Assembly: GCF_024496245.1 (NCBI RefSeq)
Contig: NZ_CP101740.1
Coordinates: 2,355,501-2,419,500 of the forward strand
Origin: Sphingomonas qomolangmaensis
GTDB lineage: Bacteria; Pseudomonadota; Alphaproteobacteria; Sphingomonadales; Sphingomonadaceae
DNA length: 64,000 nt
Direction: 5' to 3'
Made by a program: the position numbers and the translations under genes
The notes under the pieces: model-generated
The model's input: the letters and a program-made list of their open reading frames with translations, nothing else
The model's database searches: none
Told to the model about the DNA's origin: nothing
Shown here: piece after piece, positions 55,084-63,752 of the stretch
How the letters are laid out: every line of letters begins with the position of its first letter
Position numbering within the stretch: the first letter of the stretch is position 1

Positions 55084-57360
55084 ATGTCGGCCCCTATCGA
55101 CGTGGCAATTGCGCGGGTCGATCATCTCGCGCTGATCGGCAACTTCCTGCCGCGCAAGTGCGGGTTGGCGACCTATACGACGCACACCTATCAGGCGTTG
55201 GTCGATCAGTTTCCCGATCTCCAGATCGACGTCTATGCGATGGACGACCATCCCGGACGCTATGCCTATCCCCCCGAGGTTACCCGCAGCATCCCCGAAC
55301 AGGATCTTGCCGCCTATATCGATACCGCGCGCGTGATCGAGGCGAGCGGTGCCAAGGCGCTGTGGGTCCAGCACGAATATGGCATCTATGGCGGCGCCGC
55401 GGGCGACCATCTGCTCACGCTGCTCGACCGCATCTCGCTGCCCGTCATCGTCACGCTGCACACGATCCTCGAGCGCCCGAGCGCCGACGAACGCCGCGTG
55501 ATGGAGGCGATCCTTCGCCGCGCGAGCAAGGTGATCGTGATGGCCGAGCGCGGGCGCGAGATCCTGCTGCGCGTCTATGGCGCCCAGCCGCGCGCGATCG
55601 CGATGATCCCGCACGGCGTTCCCGATCGCCCGCTGGTCGATCCCGACACGCTGAAGGGCCGCTTCGGCTGGGAGGGGCGCGAGGTCATCTTCACCTTCGG
55701 CCTGCTCGCCCCCAACAAGGGGATCGAAACGGTGATCGAGGCGATGCCCGCAATCGTCGAGCGCTGCCCCAAGGCGCATTATGTCGTGCTCGGCGCGACC
55801 CACCCCAATCTGGTGGCGCATGAGGGCGAGCGCTATCGCGAGAGCCTGGCGACGCTGGTCGCGGCGCTCGGGATGCAGGACCATGTCGAGTTCGTCGACG
55901 CCTTCGTCGAACAGGACGAGCTGCTCGATTATCTCCAGGCTGCCGATATCTATGCGACGCCCTATCACAACCCGGCCCAGATCACCTCGGGTGCGCTGTC
56001 CTACGCGGTCGGCGTCGGCAAGCCGGTGGTGTCGACACCCTATGTCCACGCGACCGAGATCCTCGCCGACCATCATGGCATCCTGGTCGATTTCCGCGAC
56101 ACCGAAGCCTTCGCGCGCGAAATCGGCGACCTGCTGACCGACGAGAGCCGCCGCGATCGCCTGTCGCAGCGTGCCTATGCGCGCGGTCGCACGATGATCT
56201 GGCCGCGGCTCGCCGAGGCGGCACTGGTCGAGTTCGAGGCGGTCATCGCCGCGCGCCCGCGCCGGCTGCCCGGCATGGCTGCAGAATATGTCGCGCTGGC
56301 CCCCGATCTGTCGGCGGTCGAGCGGATGAGTGATGCGACGGGGATGCTCCAGCATTCGATCTATTCGATGCCCGATCGTCGCCACGGCTATTGCATCGAC
56401 GACAATGCGCGCGCGCTGATCCTGATGTGCCGGATCGATCCGCTGACCGAGGAACAGCGCGACAAGTGGATGGCGGTCTATGGCTCGTTCGTCCAGTTCG
56501 CCTGGAACCCCGATGCGCGGCGCTTCCGCAACTTCATGAACTTCGACCGGACGTGGTGCGAGGATCAGGGATCCGAAGATTCGAATGGTCGCGCATTGTG
56601 GGCGCTGGGGGTCGCCGCGAGCGAAGCGCGTGCGCAAAAGCATCGCGATTGGGCGGGCGCCTTGTTCGACCAGACCGCAAGCATCGCCTTCGACCTCGGC
56701 AGCCCGCGTGCGCAGGCGTTCGCGATGCTGGGCGCAGCGGCGATGGTCGAGGCGCATCCGGGGCACGGCCTGGCGACGTCGATCCTCAACCGTTTCGCCG
56801 AGCAGCTGATCGCCTTGTGCGACATCACCCGTCGTCCCGAATGGCAATGGTTCGAGATCGTGCTCGCCTATGACAATGCGCGGATGCCCGAGGCGCTGAT
56901 CCGCGCCGGCCATGCGCTCGGTCGCCCCGATTTCGTCCAGTGCGGGATCGAAACGCTCGAATGGATCGTCGAGCGCCAGACCTCGCCCAGCGGCCGGTTC
57001 CGCGCCGTCGGCACCGAAAGCTTTGGCCGACCCTTCGCCGATCCGCTGCCGTTCGACCAGCAGCCGCTCGAGGCGCAGGCGACGGTCGATGCGTGCTCGG
57101 CGGCGTTCGTCGCGACCGGCGATCGCAAGTGGATCGTCGAGGGGCTCAAGGCCTATCGCTGGTATCTGGGGGCGAACGATCTCGATCTGCCGCTGGCGAC
57201 CAGCCAGGACGGCGGCTGTTTCGATGGACTCCAGCCCAATGGTTTGAACCGCAATCAGGGCGCCGAATCGATTTTGGCGCTCCAATTGGCCAATTGCGCG
57301 ATTTCCTCCCTTTCAAAAGCAGCCGAATCCATGGCAGACCCGCCCCGCGCCGTAGCATGA
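55084..57360 (+). CDS. GT4 glycosyltransferase fused to a helical-barrel glycosidase-like domain
   Basis: A 758-residue cytosolic protein. Residues 1-390 are a GT-B fold GT4 enzyme: IGNFLPRKCGLATYTTHTYQAL, WVQHEYGIYGGAAGDHLL, FTFGLLAPNKGIETVIEAM and the donor-site QITSGALSYAVGVGKPVVSTPY with a late E in ATEILAD. Residues 400-758 form a second, all-helical part with HGYCIDDNARALILM, GSEDSNGRALWALG, FEIVLAYDNARMPEA and LNRNQGAESILALQLA, resembling six-hairpin (alpha/alpha)6 glycosidases. It is 34 bp before a GH130 gene, so both probably act on the same oligosaccharide. The sugar is unknown. RBS GGAGGGAAACGG favours the ATG at 55084. Confidence 0.85.
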   Translation: MSAPIDVAIARVDHLALIGNFLPRKCGLATYTTHTYQALVDQFPDLQIDVYAMDDHPGRYAYPPEVTRSIPEQDLAAYIDTARVIEASGAKALWVQHEYGIYGGAAGDHLLTLLDRISLPVIVTLHTILERPSADERRVMEAILRRASKVIVMAERGREILLRVYGAQPRAIAMIPHGVPDRPLVDPDTLKGRFGWEGREVIFTFGLLAPNKGIETVIEAMPAIVERCPKAHYVVLGATHPNLVAHEGERYRESLATLVAALGMQDHVEFVDAFVEQDELLDYLQAADIYATPYHNPAQITSGALSYAVGVGKPVVSTPYVHATEILADHHGILVDFRDTEAFAREIGDLLTDESRRDRLSQRAYARGRTMIWPRLAEAALVEFEAVIAARPRRLPGMAAEYVALAPDLSAVERMSDATGMLQHSIYSMPDRRHGYCIDDNARALILMCRIDPLTEEQRDKWMAVYGSFVQFAWNPDARRFRNFMNFDRTWCEDQGSEDSNGRALWALGVAASEARAQKHRDWAGALFDQTASIAFDLGSPRAQAFAMLGAAAMVEAHPGHGLATSILNRFAEQLIALCDITRRPEWQWFEIVLAYDNARMPEALIRAGHALGRPDFVQCGIETLEWIVERQTSPSGRFRAVGTESFGRPFADPLPFDQQPLEAQATVDACSAAFVATGDRKWIVEGLKAYRWYLGANDLDLPLATSQDGGCFDGLQPNGLNRNQGAESILALQLANCAISSLSKAAESMADPPRAVA

Positions 57361-57394
57361 TGTAAACGGCGTTCGGCCTTTGGGGGGGCGGGAC

Positions 57395-58675
57395 TTGCTC
57401 GATTTGTTTAACCACGAGCTTCGGCTCCATGCCGACCCCTCGCGCGTGGTGGTGCGTCCGTTCCATATTGCCTGGCAATCAAACGGTTCGGCGCCCAGCC
57501 GCACCGAGCGGCTGGTGCGCGAAGTGCTCGACATGTCGCCGGGTGAGGCGCGTGCGCAGCTGCGCGCGGTGCTCAAGGATTTCGAGGCGCGGCATTGGCA
57601 GACGCGCCGCGTCTTCATGACGCGCTATGACGAGATCGAGGCGCTGCTGTCGCTCGACGGCGCCCATATCTCCGACGAGAAGCGCCAGCTGATCGGTGCC
57701 TATTTCTGCCACGAATACAGCTATGCCGCCGCCGCGCTGATGAACCCGAGCGCGGTGCCGCATTACGACCAGACCGGCATGCCCGAGGGATCGCTCCGCA
57801 TCCTGATGTCGCTGCGCGCGGTCGGCGAAGGCCATATCTCGTCGGTGGCGTTCCGCGAGGGGATCATCACCGCCGACAATGAATTCACGCTCGCCCCCGA
57901 ACCCCCCTTCGCCACCGCCGCGGACACCCATGGCGACGAACAGGCGATGCCCGAGGGCGAGGTGACGGTGTTCCGCCACCGCGATTCGACGCTGTCGGGA
58001 ACGGTGATCTTCCCGATCACCAAGGCGCAGTCGAACGGCCTCGAAGACATGCGGCTGGTCAATTTCACCCATGACGACGGCAGTGTCGAATGGCTGGGCA
58101 CCTACACCGCGTATAACGGCTCGGTGATCCAGTCCGAGATGCTGCGCACCCGCGATTTCCGCAGCTTCGATCTGGTGCCGATGACCGGCAGCGCCGCGCG
58201 CAACAAGGGCATGGGGCTGTTCCCGCGCAAGGTGGGCGGCGAATATATGATGATCGGCCGGCAGGACGGCGAAAACCTGTTCCTGATCAAATCGAATACG
58301 CTGACCGATTGGGGCGAGGGCGAATTGCTGCTCAAGCCGCAATATCCGTGGGAATTCGTCCAGATCGGCAATTGCGGCCCGCCGATCGAGATCGCCGAGG
58401 GCTGGCTGCTGCTGACGCATGGCGTCGGCGCGATGCGCAAATATTCGATCGGCGCGGTGCTGCTCGACAAGGACGATCCCTCGATGGTGATCGGCCGCAC
58501 CTCGCGCCCGATCCTCGCCGCCGCCGACCAGGACCGCGAAGGCTATGTCCCCAACGTCGTCTATTCGTGCGGCGCGCTAAAGCATGGCGAGAATCTGTTC
58601 ATCCCTTACGGCGTCGCCGATTCCTCGGTCGCGTTCGCCTCGGTACCGATCCAGTCGCTGCTCGAGGTGATGTAG
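57395..58675 (+). CDS. GH130-family glycosidase/phosphorylase
   Basis: A 426-residue five-bladed beta-propeller enzyme. The catalytic acid region is NGLEDMRLVNF (E-D-x-R) after VTVFRHRDSTLSGTVIFPI; other GH130 marks are GSVIQSEMLRTRDFRSFD, NKGMGLFPRKVGGEYMMIGRQDGENL and a final HGENLFIPYGVADSSVAFA. GH130 enzymes are mostly phosphorylases or hydrolases of beta-mannosides. No signal peptide, so it acts in the cytosol. The start is probably the TTG at 57395 after GGGGGGGCGGGAC; a TTG at 57380 is in frame. It pairs with the GT4 fusion upstream. Confidence 0.85.
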   Translation: MLDLFNHELRLHADPSRVVVRPFHIAWQSNGSAPSRTERLVREVLDMSPGEARAQLRAVLKDFEARHWQTRRVFMTRYDEIEALLSLDGAHISDEKRQLIGAYFCHEYSYAAAALMNPSAVPHYDQTGMPEGSLRILMSLRAVGEGHISSVAFREGIITADNEFTLAPEPPFATAADTHGDEQAMPEGEVTVFRHRDSTLSGTVIFPITKAQSNGLEDMRLVNFTHDDGSVEWLGTYTAYNGSVIQSEMLRTRDFRSFDLVPMTGSAARNKGMGLFPRKVGGEYMMIGRQDGENLFLIKSNTLTDWGEGELLLKPQYPWEFVQIGNCGPPIEIAEGWLLLTHGVGAMRKYSIGAVLLDKDDPSMVIGRTSRPILAAADQDREGYVPNVVYSCGALKHGENLFIPYGVADSSVAFASVPIQSLLEVM

Positions 58676-58730
58676 CCCCCGCTTCCGGTATCGGTTGCCC
58701 TCGCCCCGCCCGATACCCTAGAGCCGCGCG

Positions 58731-59603
58731 ATGACCGATACACGAGTACCATCGCGCATGTTCCGCCGAGCGGACGAGGATGCGCAGACCGCCCGCACCG
58801 GCAGCCACACCCCGCAAACCGAGCATCCCGCCTATCAGCTGGCGTTCCAGGACCTTGATTTCCTGTTGCGCGAGGATCTGCGGCCGATCCGCTTCCAGCT
58901 CGAATTGCTCAAGCCGACCTTGCTGCTCGACGAGGCCAAGATCGCATCGATGCTGGTGATGTACGGTTCGGCGCGGATTCCCGAGCCCGAAAAGGCCAAG
59001 GCGCTGTTCGAGCTCGCCGCCGACGACAAGGCGCGCGCGATCGCCCAGCGGCTGGTCGACAAGTCGAAATATTACGACGTCGCGCGCGAGCTGGCGCGGC
59101 TCGCGAGCGCGTTCCCGCGCGATGAAGAGGGCAATCGCCATTTCGTGGTGTGCTCGGGCGGCGGGCCGTCGATCATGGAGGCGGCGAATCGCGGTGCCGC
59201 CGATGTCGGCGCCGAATCGGTCGGGCTCAACATCGTGCTGCCGCACGAACAGGCGCCCAACGCCTATGTCACCCCGTCGCTGTCGATGCAGTTCCACTAT
59301 TTCGCGCTGCGCAAGATGCACTTCCTGCTGCGCGCGCGCGCGGTCGCGGTGTTCCCGGGCGGGTTCGGTACGTTCGACGAATCGTTCGAGCTGCTGACGC
59401 TGATCCAGACCGGCAAGATCGAGCGGATGCCGGTGTTGTTCTACGGCCGCGAATTCTGGGAGCGCGTCGTGAGCTTCGAGGCATTGTGCGAGGAGGGGGT
59501 GATCTCCGAGCGCGACCTCGACCTGATCACCTTCGTCGAGACTGCCGAGGAAGGCTGGCGCGTGGTCCAGGATTTCTGGGCGGCCAAGAACGCCGAGGGC
59601 TGA
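58731..59603 (+). CDS. LOG-family protein with long N-terminal extension
   Basis: A 290-residue protein. The Rossmann-like LOG core has VVCSGGGPSIMEAANRGAADVGAESVGLN and the signature PGGFGTFDESFELLTLIQTGKIERMPV (P-G-G-x-G-T-x-x-E). LOG enzymes release free cytokinin bases from nucleotides in plants; many bacterial members are general nucleotide 5'-monophosphate phosphoribohydrolases. The first 85 residues are extra and helical. It begins 55 bp after the GH130 gene; whether it belongs to that pathway is unclear. Confidence 0.87.
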   Translation: MTDTRVPSRMFRRADEDAQTARTGSHTPQTEHPAYQLAFQDLDFLLREDLRPIRFQLELLKPTLLLDEAKIASMLVMYGSARIPEPEKAKALFELAADDKARAIAQRLVDKSKYYDVARELARLASAFPRDEEGNRHFVVCSGGGPSIMEAANRGAADVGAESVGLNIVLPHEQAPNAYVTPSLSMQFHYFALRKMHFLLRARAVAVFPGGFGTFDESFELLTLIQTGKIERMPVLFYGREFWERVVSFEALCEEGVISERDLDLITFVETAEEGWRVVQDFWAAKNAEG

Positions 59604-59610
59604 CCCAAAC

Positions 59611-59634
59611 GCCCTCTCCCTCCGGGGAGAGGGC
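59611..59634. terminator. hairpin between convergent LOG and cytochrome c genes
   Basis: GCCCTCTCCC and GGGAGAGGGC form a perfect 10-bp stem with a 4-nt loop. It lies 7 bp past the LOG stop and 8 bp from the cytochrome stop on the other strand, so it could end both messages. No T run follows, so termination may be weak; the stem also resembles type E repeat hairpins. Confidence 0.65.
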
Positions 59635-59642
59635 CATAAGGC

Positions 59643-60344
59643 TTACTTGACCTTTGCAGCCTCGGCAGCGGCCGCAGGATCCTGCGACGGTGCACCGGCA
59701 GCCGGGGTCGAGCGGTTCGCCATGTCGGCGGTCGGCGCTTCGGCCGCGACATTGGCGGCAGCGTCGGTCTGGTTCGCGGTCGCGGCTTCGTCGGTGCCCG
59801 CACCCGCCTCTGCACCCGCGGCAGGCGCTGCCGGCAGCGGCAGGTTCGAGCCTTGCGCGTTGAGATACGCGATCACGTTGGCGCGCTCCTGGTCGTTCGA
59901 CAGGCCTGCGAAGCTCATCTTGGTGCCCGGCGCGTATTTACGCGGGCTCAGCAGCCACTCGTTCATCGCATCGAAGGTCCAGTTGCCCGCAATCCCCTTC
60001 AGCGCGTCCGAATAAGAAAAGCCTGGCTTGGCGCCATGCGGCTGGCCGACGACACCGTACAGGTTCGGACCGATCCCGGCGGCGCCACCCTGGTTGATCG
60101 AATGGCACGACGCGCATTTCGAGAACGTCTTCTCGCCCGCGGCGACGTCGGCGCTGGCGAGCAGCGTGGCGATCGGCACCGCCGATGCAGCCGCCGCGCC
60201 CTCTTCGACGACACCCTCGATCGGGTAGCCCATCGTCTCGGGGCGACCGCCGTGGAAGATCATGCCGCTTGCGATCGTCAGCCCGAGTGCCGCGGTGCAA
60301 CCGGCCAAGGCCCAGCCGGCGATCGTATTGGTGCGATTATCCAT
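59643..60344 (-). CDS. membrane-anchored cytochrome c
   Basis: A 233-residue protein. An uncleaved N-terminal helix (AGWALAGCTAALGLTIASGMIF) anchors it; the haem c motif CASCH is at residues 77-81 (FSKCASCHS), with NLYGVVGQPHGAKPGFSYSDALKG and the axial Met in PGTKMSFAGL. This is the class I CycM/c552-like layout: an electron carrier from the bc1 complex to an oxidase. Beyond residue 170 there is a 60-residue Ala/Pro-rich tail (AAPAAGAEAGAGTDEAATAN..) with no counterpart in the core family. It is divergent from pheA across 116 bp. Confidence 0.92.
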   Translation of the reverse strand: MDNRTNTIAGWALAGCTAALGLTIASGMIFHGGRPETMGYPIEGVVEEGAAAASAVPIATLLASADVAAGEKTFSKCASCHSINQGGAAGIGPNLYGVVGQPHGAKPGFSYSDALKGIAGNWTFDAMNEWLLSPRKYAPGTKMSFAGLSNDQERANVIAYLNAQGSNLPLPAAPAAGAEAGAGTDEAATANQTDAAANVAAEAPTADMANRSTPAAGAPSQDPAAAAEAAKVK

Positions 60345-60460
60345 TGCGCTGCCGAAAACTCTTCAACGAGGGGAAAGGTGCGGTCCCTTTAGATTGGCTT
60401 TCCCGGCACGGCAAGCCGCGCTTGCCCGGCGGCGAACCGCCCGATAGGCGCAAGCGCACC

Positions 60461-61351
60461 ATGGAAAGCTATGCCGCCCCCGCCCGCCCGCTGGTCGAAG
60501 CGATGACCGCCGCCGCCGCCGCCGACCCCGCGCGCGCGGTCGCGTTCCAGGGTGCGCCCGGCGCCAACAGCCATGTCGCAGCGCGCGAAGCCTTTCCCCA
60601 CGGCCTGCCGCTGCCCTGCTTCGACTTCGCCGACGCGATCGATGCTGTGCGCGAAGGGCGCGCCGATTGCGCGATCATCCCGATCGAGAATTCGCTCCAC
60701 GGCCGCGTCGCCGACATCCATTTCCTGCTGCCCGAATCGGGGCTGGCGATCACCGGCGAGCATTTCCTGACGATCCGCCACACGCTGATGGGGCTGGGGA
60801 CGCGCGACGAGGTTCGCGAGGCGATGAGCCACCCGCAGGCGCTGGGCCAATGCCGCCACTGGCTGCGCGCGCATGATATTCAACAAAAGTCCTATCCCGA
60901 TACCGCGGGTGCCGCGGCGCTGGTGGCCGAGCTCGGCGACCCGCGAATCGCCGCGCTCGCGCCGGCGGCCGCAGCCGAGCTGTACGGGCTTCGCATCCTT
61001 GCCGACGACATCGCCGATGCCGACCACAACATGACCCGCTTCGTCGTGCTGGCGCGCGGATCGAAGCCGATCGTCACCGACGGCGCGATCATGACGACGC
61101 TGATCTTCGAGGTGAAGAACGTCCCCGCGGCGCTGTACAAGGCGATGGGCGGGTTCGCGACCAACGGGGTCAACATGACCAAGCTCGAAAGCTACCAGCG
61201 CGGCGGCAGCTTCGCCGCGACCGAATTCTATGCCGATATCGAGGGGCGCCCGGGCGACGCCAATGTCGATCGCGCGCTCGAGGAGCTGGGGTTTCATTCG
61301 AAGTGGCTGCGCGTGTTGGGGTCGTATCCCCAGGCGAGGTCGCGGGGGTAG
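60461..61351 (+). CDS. pheA: prephenate dehydratase
   Basis: Converts prephenate to phenylpyruvate in phenylalanine synthesis. 296 residues without a chorismate mutase domain, as in alphaproteobacteria. The catalytic domain has VAFQGAPGANSHVAA, IIPIENSLHGRVADIHFLL and the TRF motif in DHNMTRFVVL. The C-terminal ACT domain (TTLIFEVKNVPAALYKAMGGFATNGVNMTKLESYQRGGSF) binds phenylalanine for feedback; the ES part of ESRP is present as LESYQ. The ATG at 60461 is used. Confidence 0.94.
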   Translation: MESYAAPARPLVEAMTAAAAADPARAVAFQGAPGANSHVAAREAFPHGLPLPCFDFADAIDAVREGRADCAIIPIENSLHGRVADIHFLLPESGLAITGEHFLTIRHTLMGLGTRDEVREAMSHPQALGQCRHWLRAHDIQQKSYPDTAGAAALVAELGDPRIAALAPAAAAELYGLRILADDIADADHNMTRFVVLARGSKPIVTDGAIMTTLIFEVKNVPAALYKAMGGFATNGVNMTKLESYQRGGSFAATEFYADIEGRPGDANVDRALEELGFHSKWLRVLGSYPQARSRG

Positions 61352-61432
61352 GCGGGGGCGAGGCGCGAAGCAGGATTGTTCGCGCAGAGGCGCAGAGGAC
61401 GCGGAGCTATAAACGAGGCAGCCCCCCATATC

Positions 61433-61512
61433 GTCACCCCAGCGAAAGCTGGGGTCCAGAGCCGCTAGGCGCGCGCTCGCATACGGGAGACCCCCAGCCT
61501 TCGCTGGGTGAC
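61433..61512. repeat. inverted-repeat element, type B variant (diverged)
   Basis: Left arm GTCACCCCAGCGAAAGCTGG matches the 25524 copy; the right arm GGGAGACCCCCAGCC.. ends TTCGCTGGGTGAC and carries single-base changes. Just upstream, 61381-61410 holds a short direct repeat (GCGCAGAGGCGCAGAGG). It separates the convergent pheA and nudC genes. Confidence 0.8.
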
Positions 61513-61527
61513 GGACTGGTCCAGCGC

Positions 61528-62412
61528 TCAGCCCCTTCCGCGCGAATCCTCCTCCAACCAGGCCTCCAGCAGCGTATGCGCGATCGCGTAGCGCGGCGGC
61601 GCCACAAACCGCGCGCCCTCCACCCCCGCCATCGCCGCGGCCACCTCGTCGCGCGTCGCCCAGAACGCATCCTCGAGCTCGGCGCGATCGAGCGTCAGCG
61701 AATCGTCGTCCGCCACCGCGGTGCACGCGATCATCAGCGACGAGGGAAACGGCCAGGGCTGGCTCGCGACATAGCGGACGTCGCGGACCCGCACGCCTGC
61801 TTCCTCGAGCGTCTCGCGCGCCACCGCTTCCTCGATCGATTCGCCGGGCTCGACGAACCCCGCAAGCCCCGAATAGCGCCCCGCCGGCCAGCCCGACCCG
61901 CGCGCCAGCAGCACCCGCCCGCGGCATTCGGTGAGCATGATCACCACCGGATCGGTGCGCGGGAAATGCTGCGCGCCGCATTCCGGGCAAGAGCGTGCCC
62001 AGCCGCCCTTGATCGACGCGGTGCCGGTGCCGCACACCGCGCAGCAGCGATGGCGGACATGCCAGTCGACCAGGCTACGCGCTGCGGCATAGAGCGCCAT
62101 TTCCTCGCGCGGCAGCACCCCCAGCAGCGCGAACAGCTCGGGCGGGCGAGGGCCGCTGGCGGGCGCATCGGGCGCGAGCGCGGCGAAATGCGGAACGCCA
62201 TCGATCAGCCCCAGCAGCAGCAACTCGCCCCCCGCCGGTGCGTCGGCGAGCGTGCGCCACACCAGCCGGTCATGCTCTACCACGGGGTTCAGCCCGTCGA
62301 GCACCAGCAGCCGCGCGCGCGGATCGCGGATCGCTGCCGCCAGCGCCTCGGCATCGCCGCGCAACCGGTCGGCGCGATCGATCGTCGCGCCGGTAAAGCC
62401 CGGCGGATTCAC
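61528..62412 (-). CDS. nudC: NAD(+) diphosphatase / NAD-cap decapping enzyme
   Basis: A 294-residue Nudix hydrolase that cleaves NADH and removes NAD caps from RNA. A zinc ribbon (CCAVCG and SCPECG) precedes the Nudix box GLAGFVEPGESIEEAVARETLEEAG, and the family-specific SQPWPFPSS motif follows about 17 residues later. The N-terminal domain is normal in length. The start overlaps the stop of the serine hydrolase gene by 4 bp, so both are translated from the mutY-led message. Confidence 0.95.
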   Translation of the reverse strand: MNPPGFTGATIDRADRLRGDAEALAAAIRDPRARLLVLDGLNPVVEHDRLVWRTLADAPAGGELLLLGLIDGVPHFAALAPDAPASGPRPPELFALLGVLPREEMALYAAARSLVDWHVRHRCCAVCGTGTASIKGGWARSCPECGAQHFPRTDPVVIMLTECRGRVLLARGSGWPAGRYSGLAGFVEPGESIEEAVARETLEEAGVRVRDVRYVASQPWPFPSSLMIACTAVADDDSLTLDRAELEDAFWATRDEVAAAMAGVEGARFVAPPRYAIAHTLLEAWLEEDSRGRG

Positions 62413-63752
62413 GGACGCGGGCGGCTCGTCGCCAGGTCGGTATAGGCGGCACGAACGACGTCGGCGCGCAGCGGCCAGCGGTCGGCGGGGAAATAATTCA
62501 CCATCACGGTGCCGCGCACCTGGTTCTTGGGATCGACCCAGGCGATCGTGCCCGCCGCGCCGCCCCAGCCATAGGTGCCCGCCCCCGGGCCACCGCCGGG
62601 CGTGTCGGCCAGCGTCACCGATCCGCCCGCGCCATAGCCGCTCGTCGGCCCGGCGCTGCCGCCGGTCGTGCCCGCGACGCTGCCATAGTTCACCCCCTTG
62701 GGCAGCAGGTTCGACATCGCCAGCATCGCGGTCTCGCGCTTCATCAGCCGCCGGCCGTCGAGCTCGCCGTAATTCTGCAGCATGTGCAGAAAGCGATCAT
62801 AATCGCGCGCCGACATCACCAGCCCCGCACCGCCATAGGGAAACGAGGGCGGATCGAGGAAGGTCGAGCGCGCAGCCGGATCGCCGGGGATCAGATTGTC
62901 GCCCGCCCAGATATAATTGTCGGCGAACCGCCCGACTTCGCTGCCGGGGACGGTGAAATAGCTCGAATCCATCCCCAGCGGCTGGAAGATTCGCGTCGCG
63001 ACGAAGCGATCGAAGGGCATTCCCGACGCCACCTCGATCACCGCGCCCAGCACGTCGAGGCTCATCGAATAGCTCCACACCGTCCCCGGCTCGGCGATCA
63101 ACGGCAGCGTCGCGGTGCGCTCGGCGAATTCGCGCAAGGAAGTGGGACGCACCGGCCGCACCGCGGCCTCGATCTGGCGGTTGGCGGCGAAGGGGACGAG
63201 CCCCAGCCGCTCATATTCCTTGAGCAGCGGCCCCTTGGTGGTGATCGAATAGCCAAGGCCGGCGGTGTGCGTCAGCAGGTGGCGCACCGTGATCGGCGTC
63301 TTGGCGGGGCGGCTCGCCAGGCTGTTCGCCGGATCGGTGAGCACCGTCATCGTCTTGAAGCCGGGAATGAAGTCGCCGATCGGCTGGTCGAGCTTCAACT
63401 TGCCTTGCTCGACCAGCATCATCGCGGCGATCCCGGTGATCGGCTTGGTCATGGAATAGACTCGCCACAGCGTGTCGCGGCTGGTCGCCTCGGCACCCGG
63501 CGCCATCGCGATCGTGCCCTTGGCTGTGAAGCTGGTGGGCCGATCGCCCTGGCCGATCGCCAGCACGATCCCCGGTGCCTTCTTCTCGGCGACGTAGCGC
63601 GTGGCGAGCGCCGCCATGGTCGGCATCGCGCTCGAAGCGGCGGCGGTCGCTGGCTGGCGCTGCGCCTGGACCGGAGGGGCTCCATCGACTCCGATGCACG
63701 CCACCAGCGTCATTGCCACCGAGCCCAGCATCCAGCGCTTCACCTTCGTCAT
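62409..63752 (-). CDS. beta-lactamase-family serine hydrolase, predicted lipoprotein
   Basis: A 447-residue class C beta-lactamase/EstB-like protein. The leader MTKVKRWMLGSVAMTLVACIGVDG contains a lipobox (LVAC), suggesting an anchored lipoprotein. The serine-lysine motif is SMTKPIT; the tyrosine motif is probably WSYSMSL; a Gly-rich GYGAGGSVTLADTPGGGPGAGTYGWGGAAGT near the end matches the H/KTG-like strand region. It could be an esterase or D-amino-acid amidase; resistance is not implied. The ATG at 63752 is supported by a GGAGG at 8 nt and by a 4-bp overlap with the mutY stop. Confidence 0.88.
   Translation of the reverse strand: MTKVKRWMLGSVAMTLVACIGVDGAPPVQAQRQPATAAASSAMPTMAALATRYVAEKKAPGIVLAIGQGDRPTSFTAKGTIAMAPGAEATSRDTLWRVYSMTKPITGIAAMMLVEQGKLKLDQPIGDFIPGFKTMTVLTDPANSLASRPAKTPITVRHLLTHTAGLGYSITTKGPLLKEYERLGLVPFAANRQIEAAVRPVRPTSLREFAERTATLPLIAEPGTVWSYSMSLDVLGAVIEVASGMPFDRFVATRIFQPLGMDSSYFTVPGSEVGRFADNYIWAGDNLIPGDPAARSTFLDPPSFPYGGAGLVMSARDYDRFLHMLQNYGELDGRRLMKRETAMLAMSNLLPKGVNYGSVAGTTGGSAGPTSGYGAGGSVTLADTPGGGPGAGTYGWGGAAGTIAWVDPKNQVRGTVMVNYFPADRWPLRADVVRAAYTDLATSRPRP

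Noticed and set aside
54970..57285. 771-codon minus-strand open frame opposite the GT4 fusion gene
   Set aside because: Same artefact; the plus-strand gene has clear GT4 motifs and a good ribosome-binding site.
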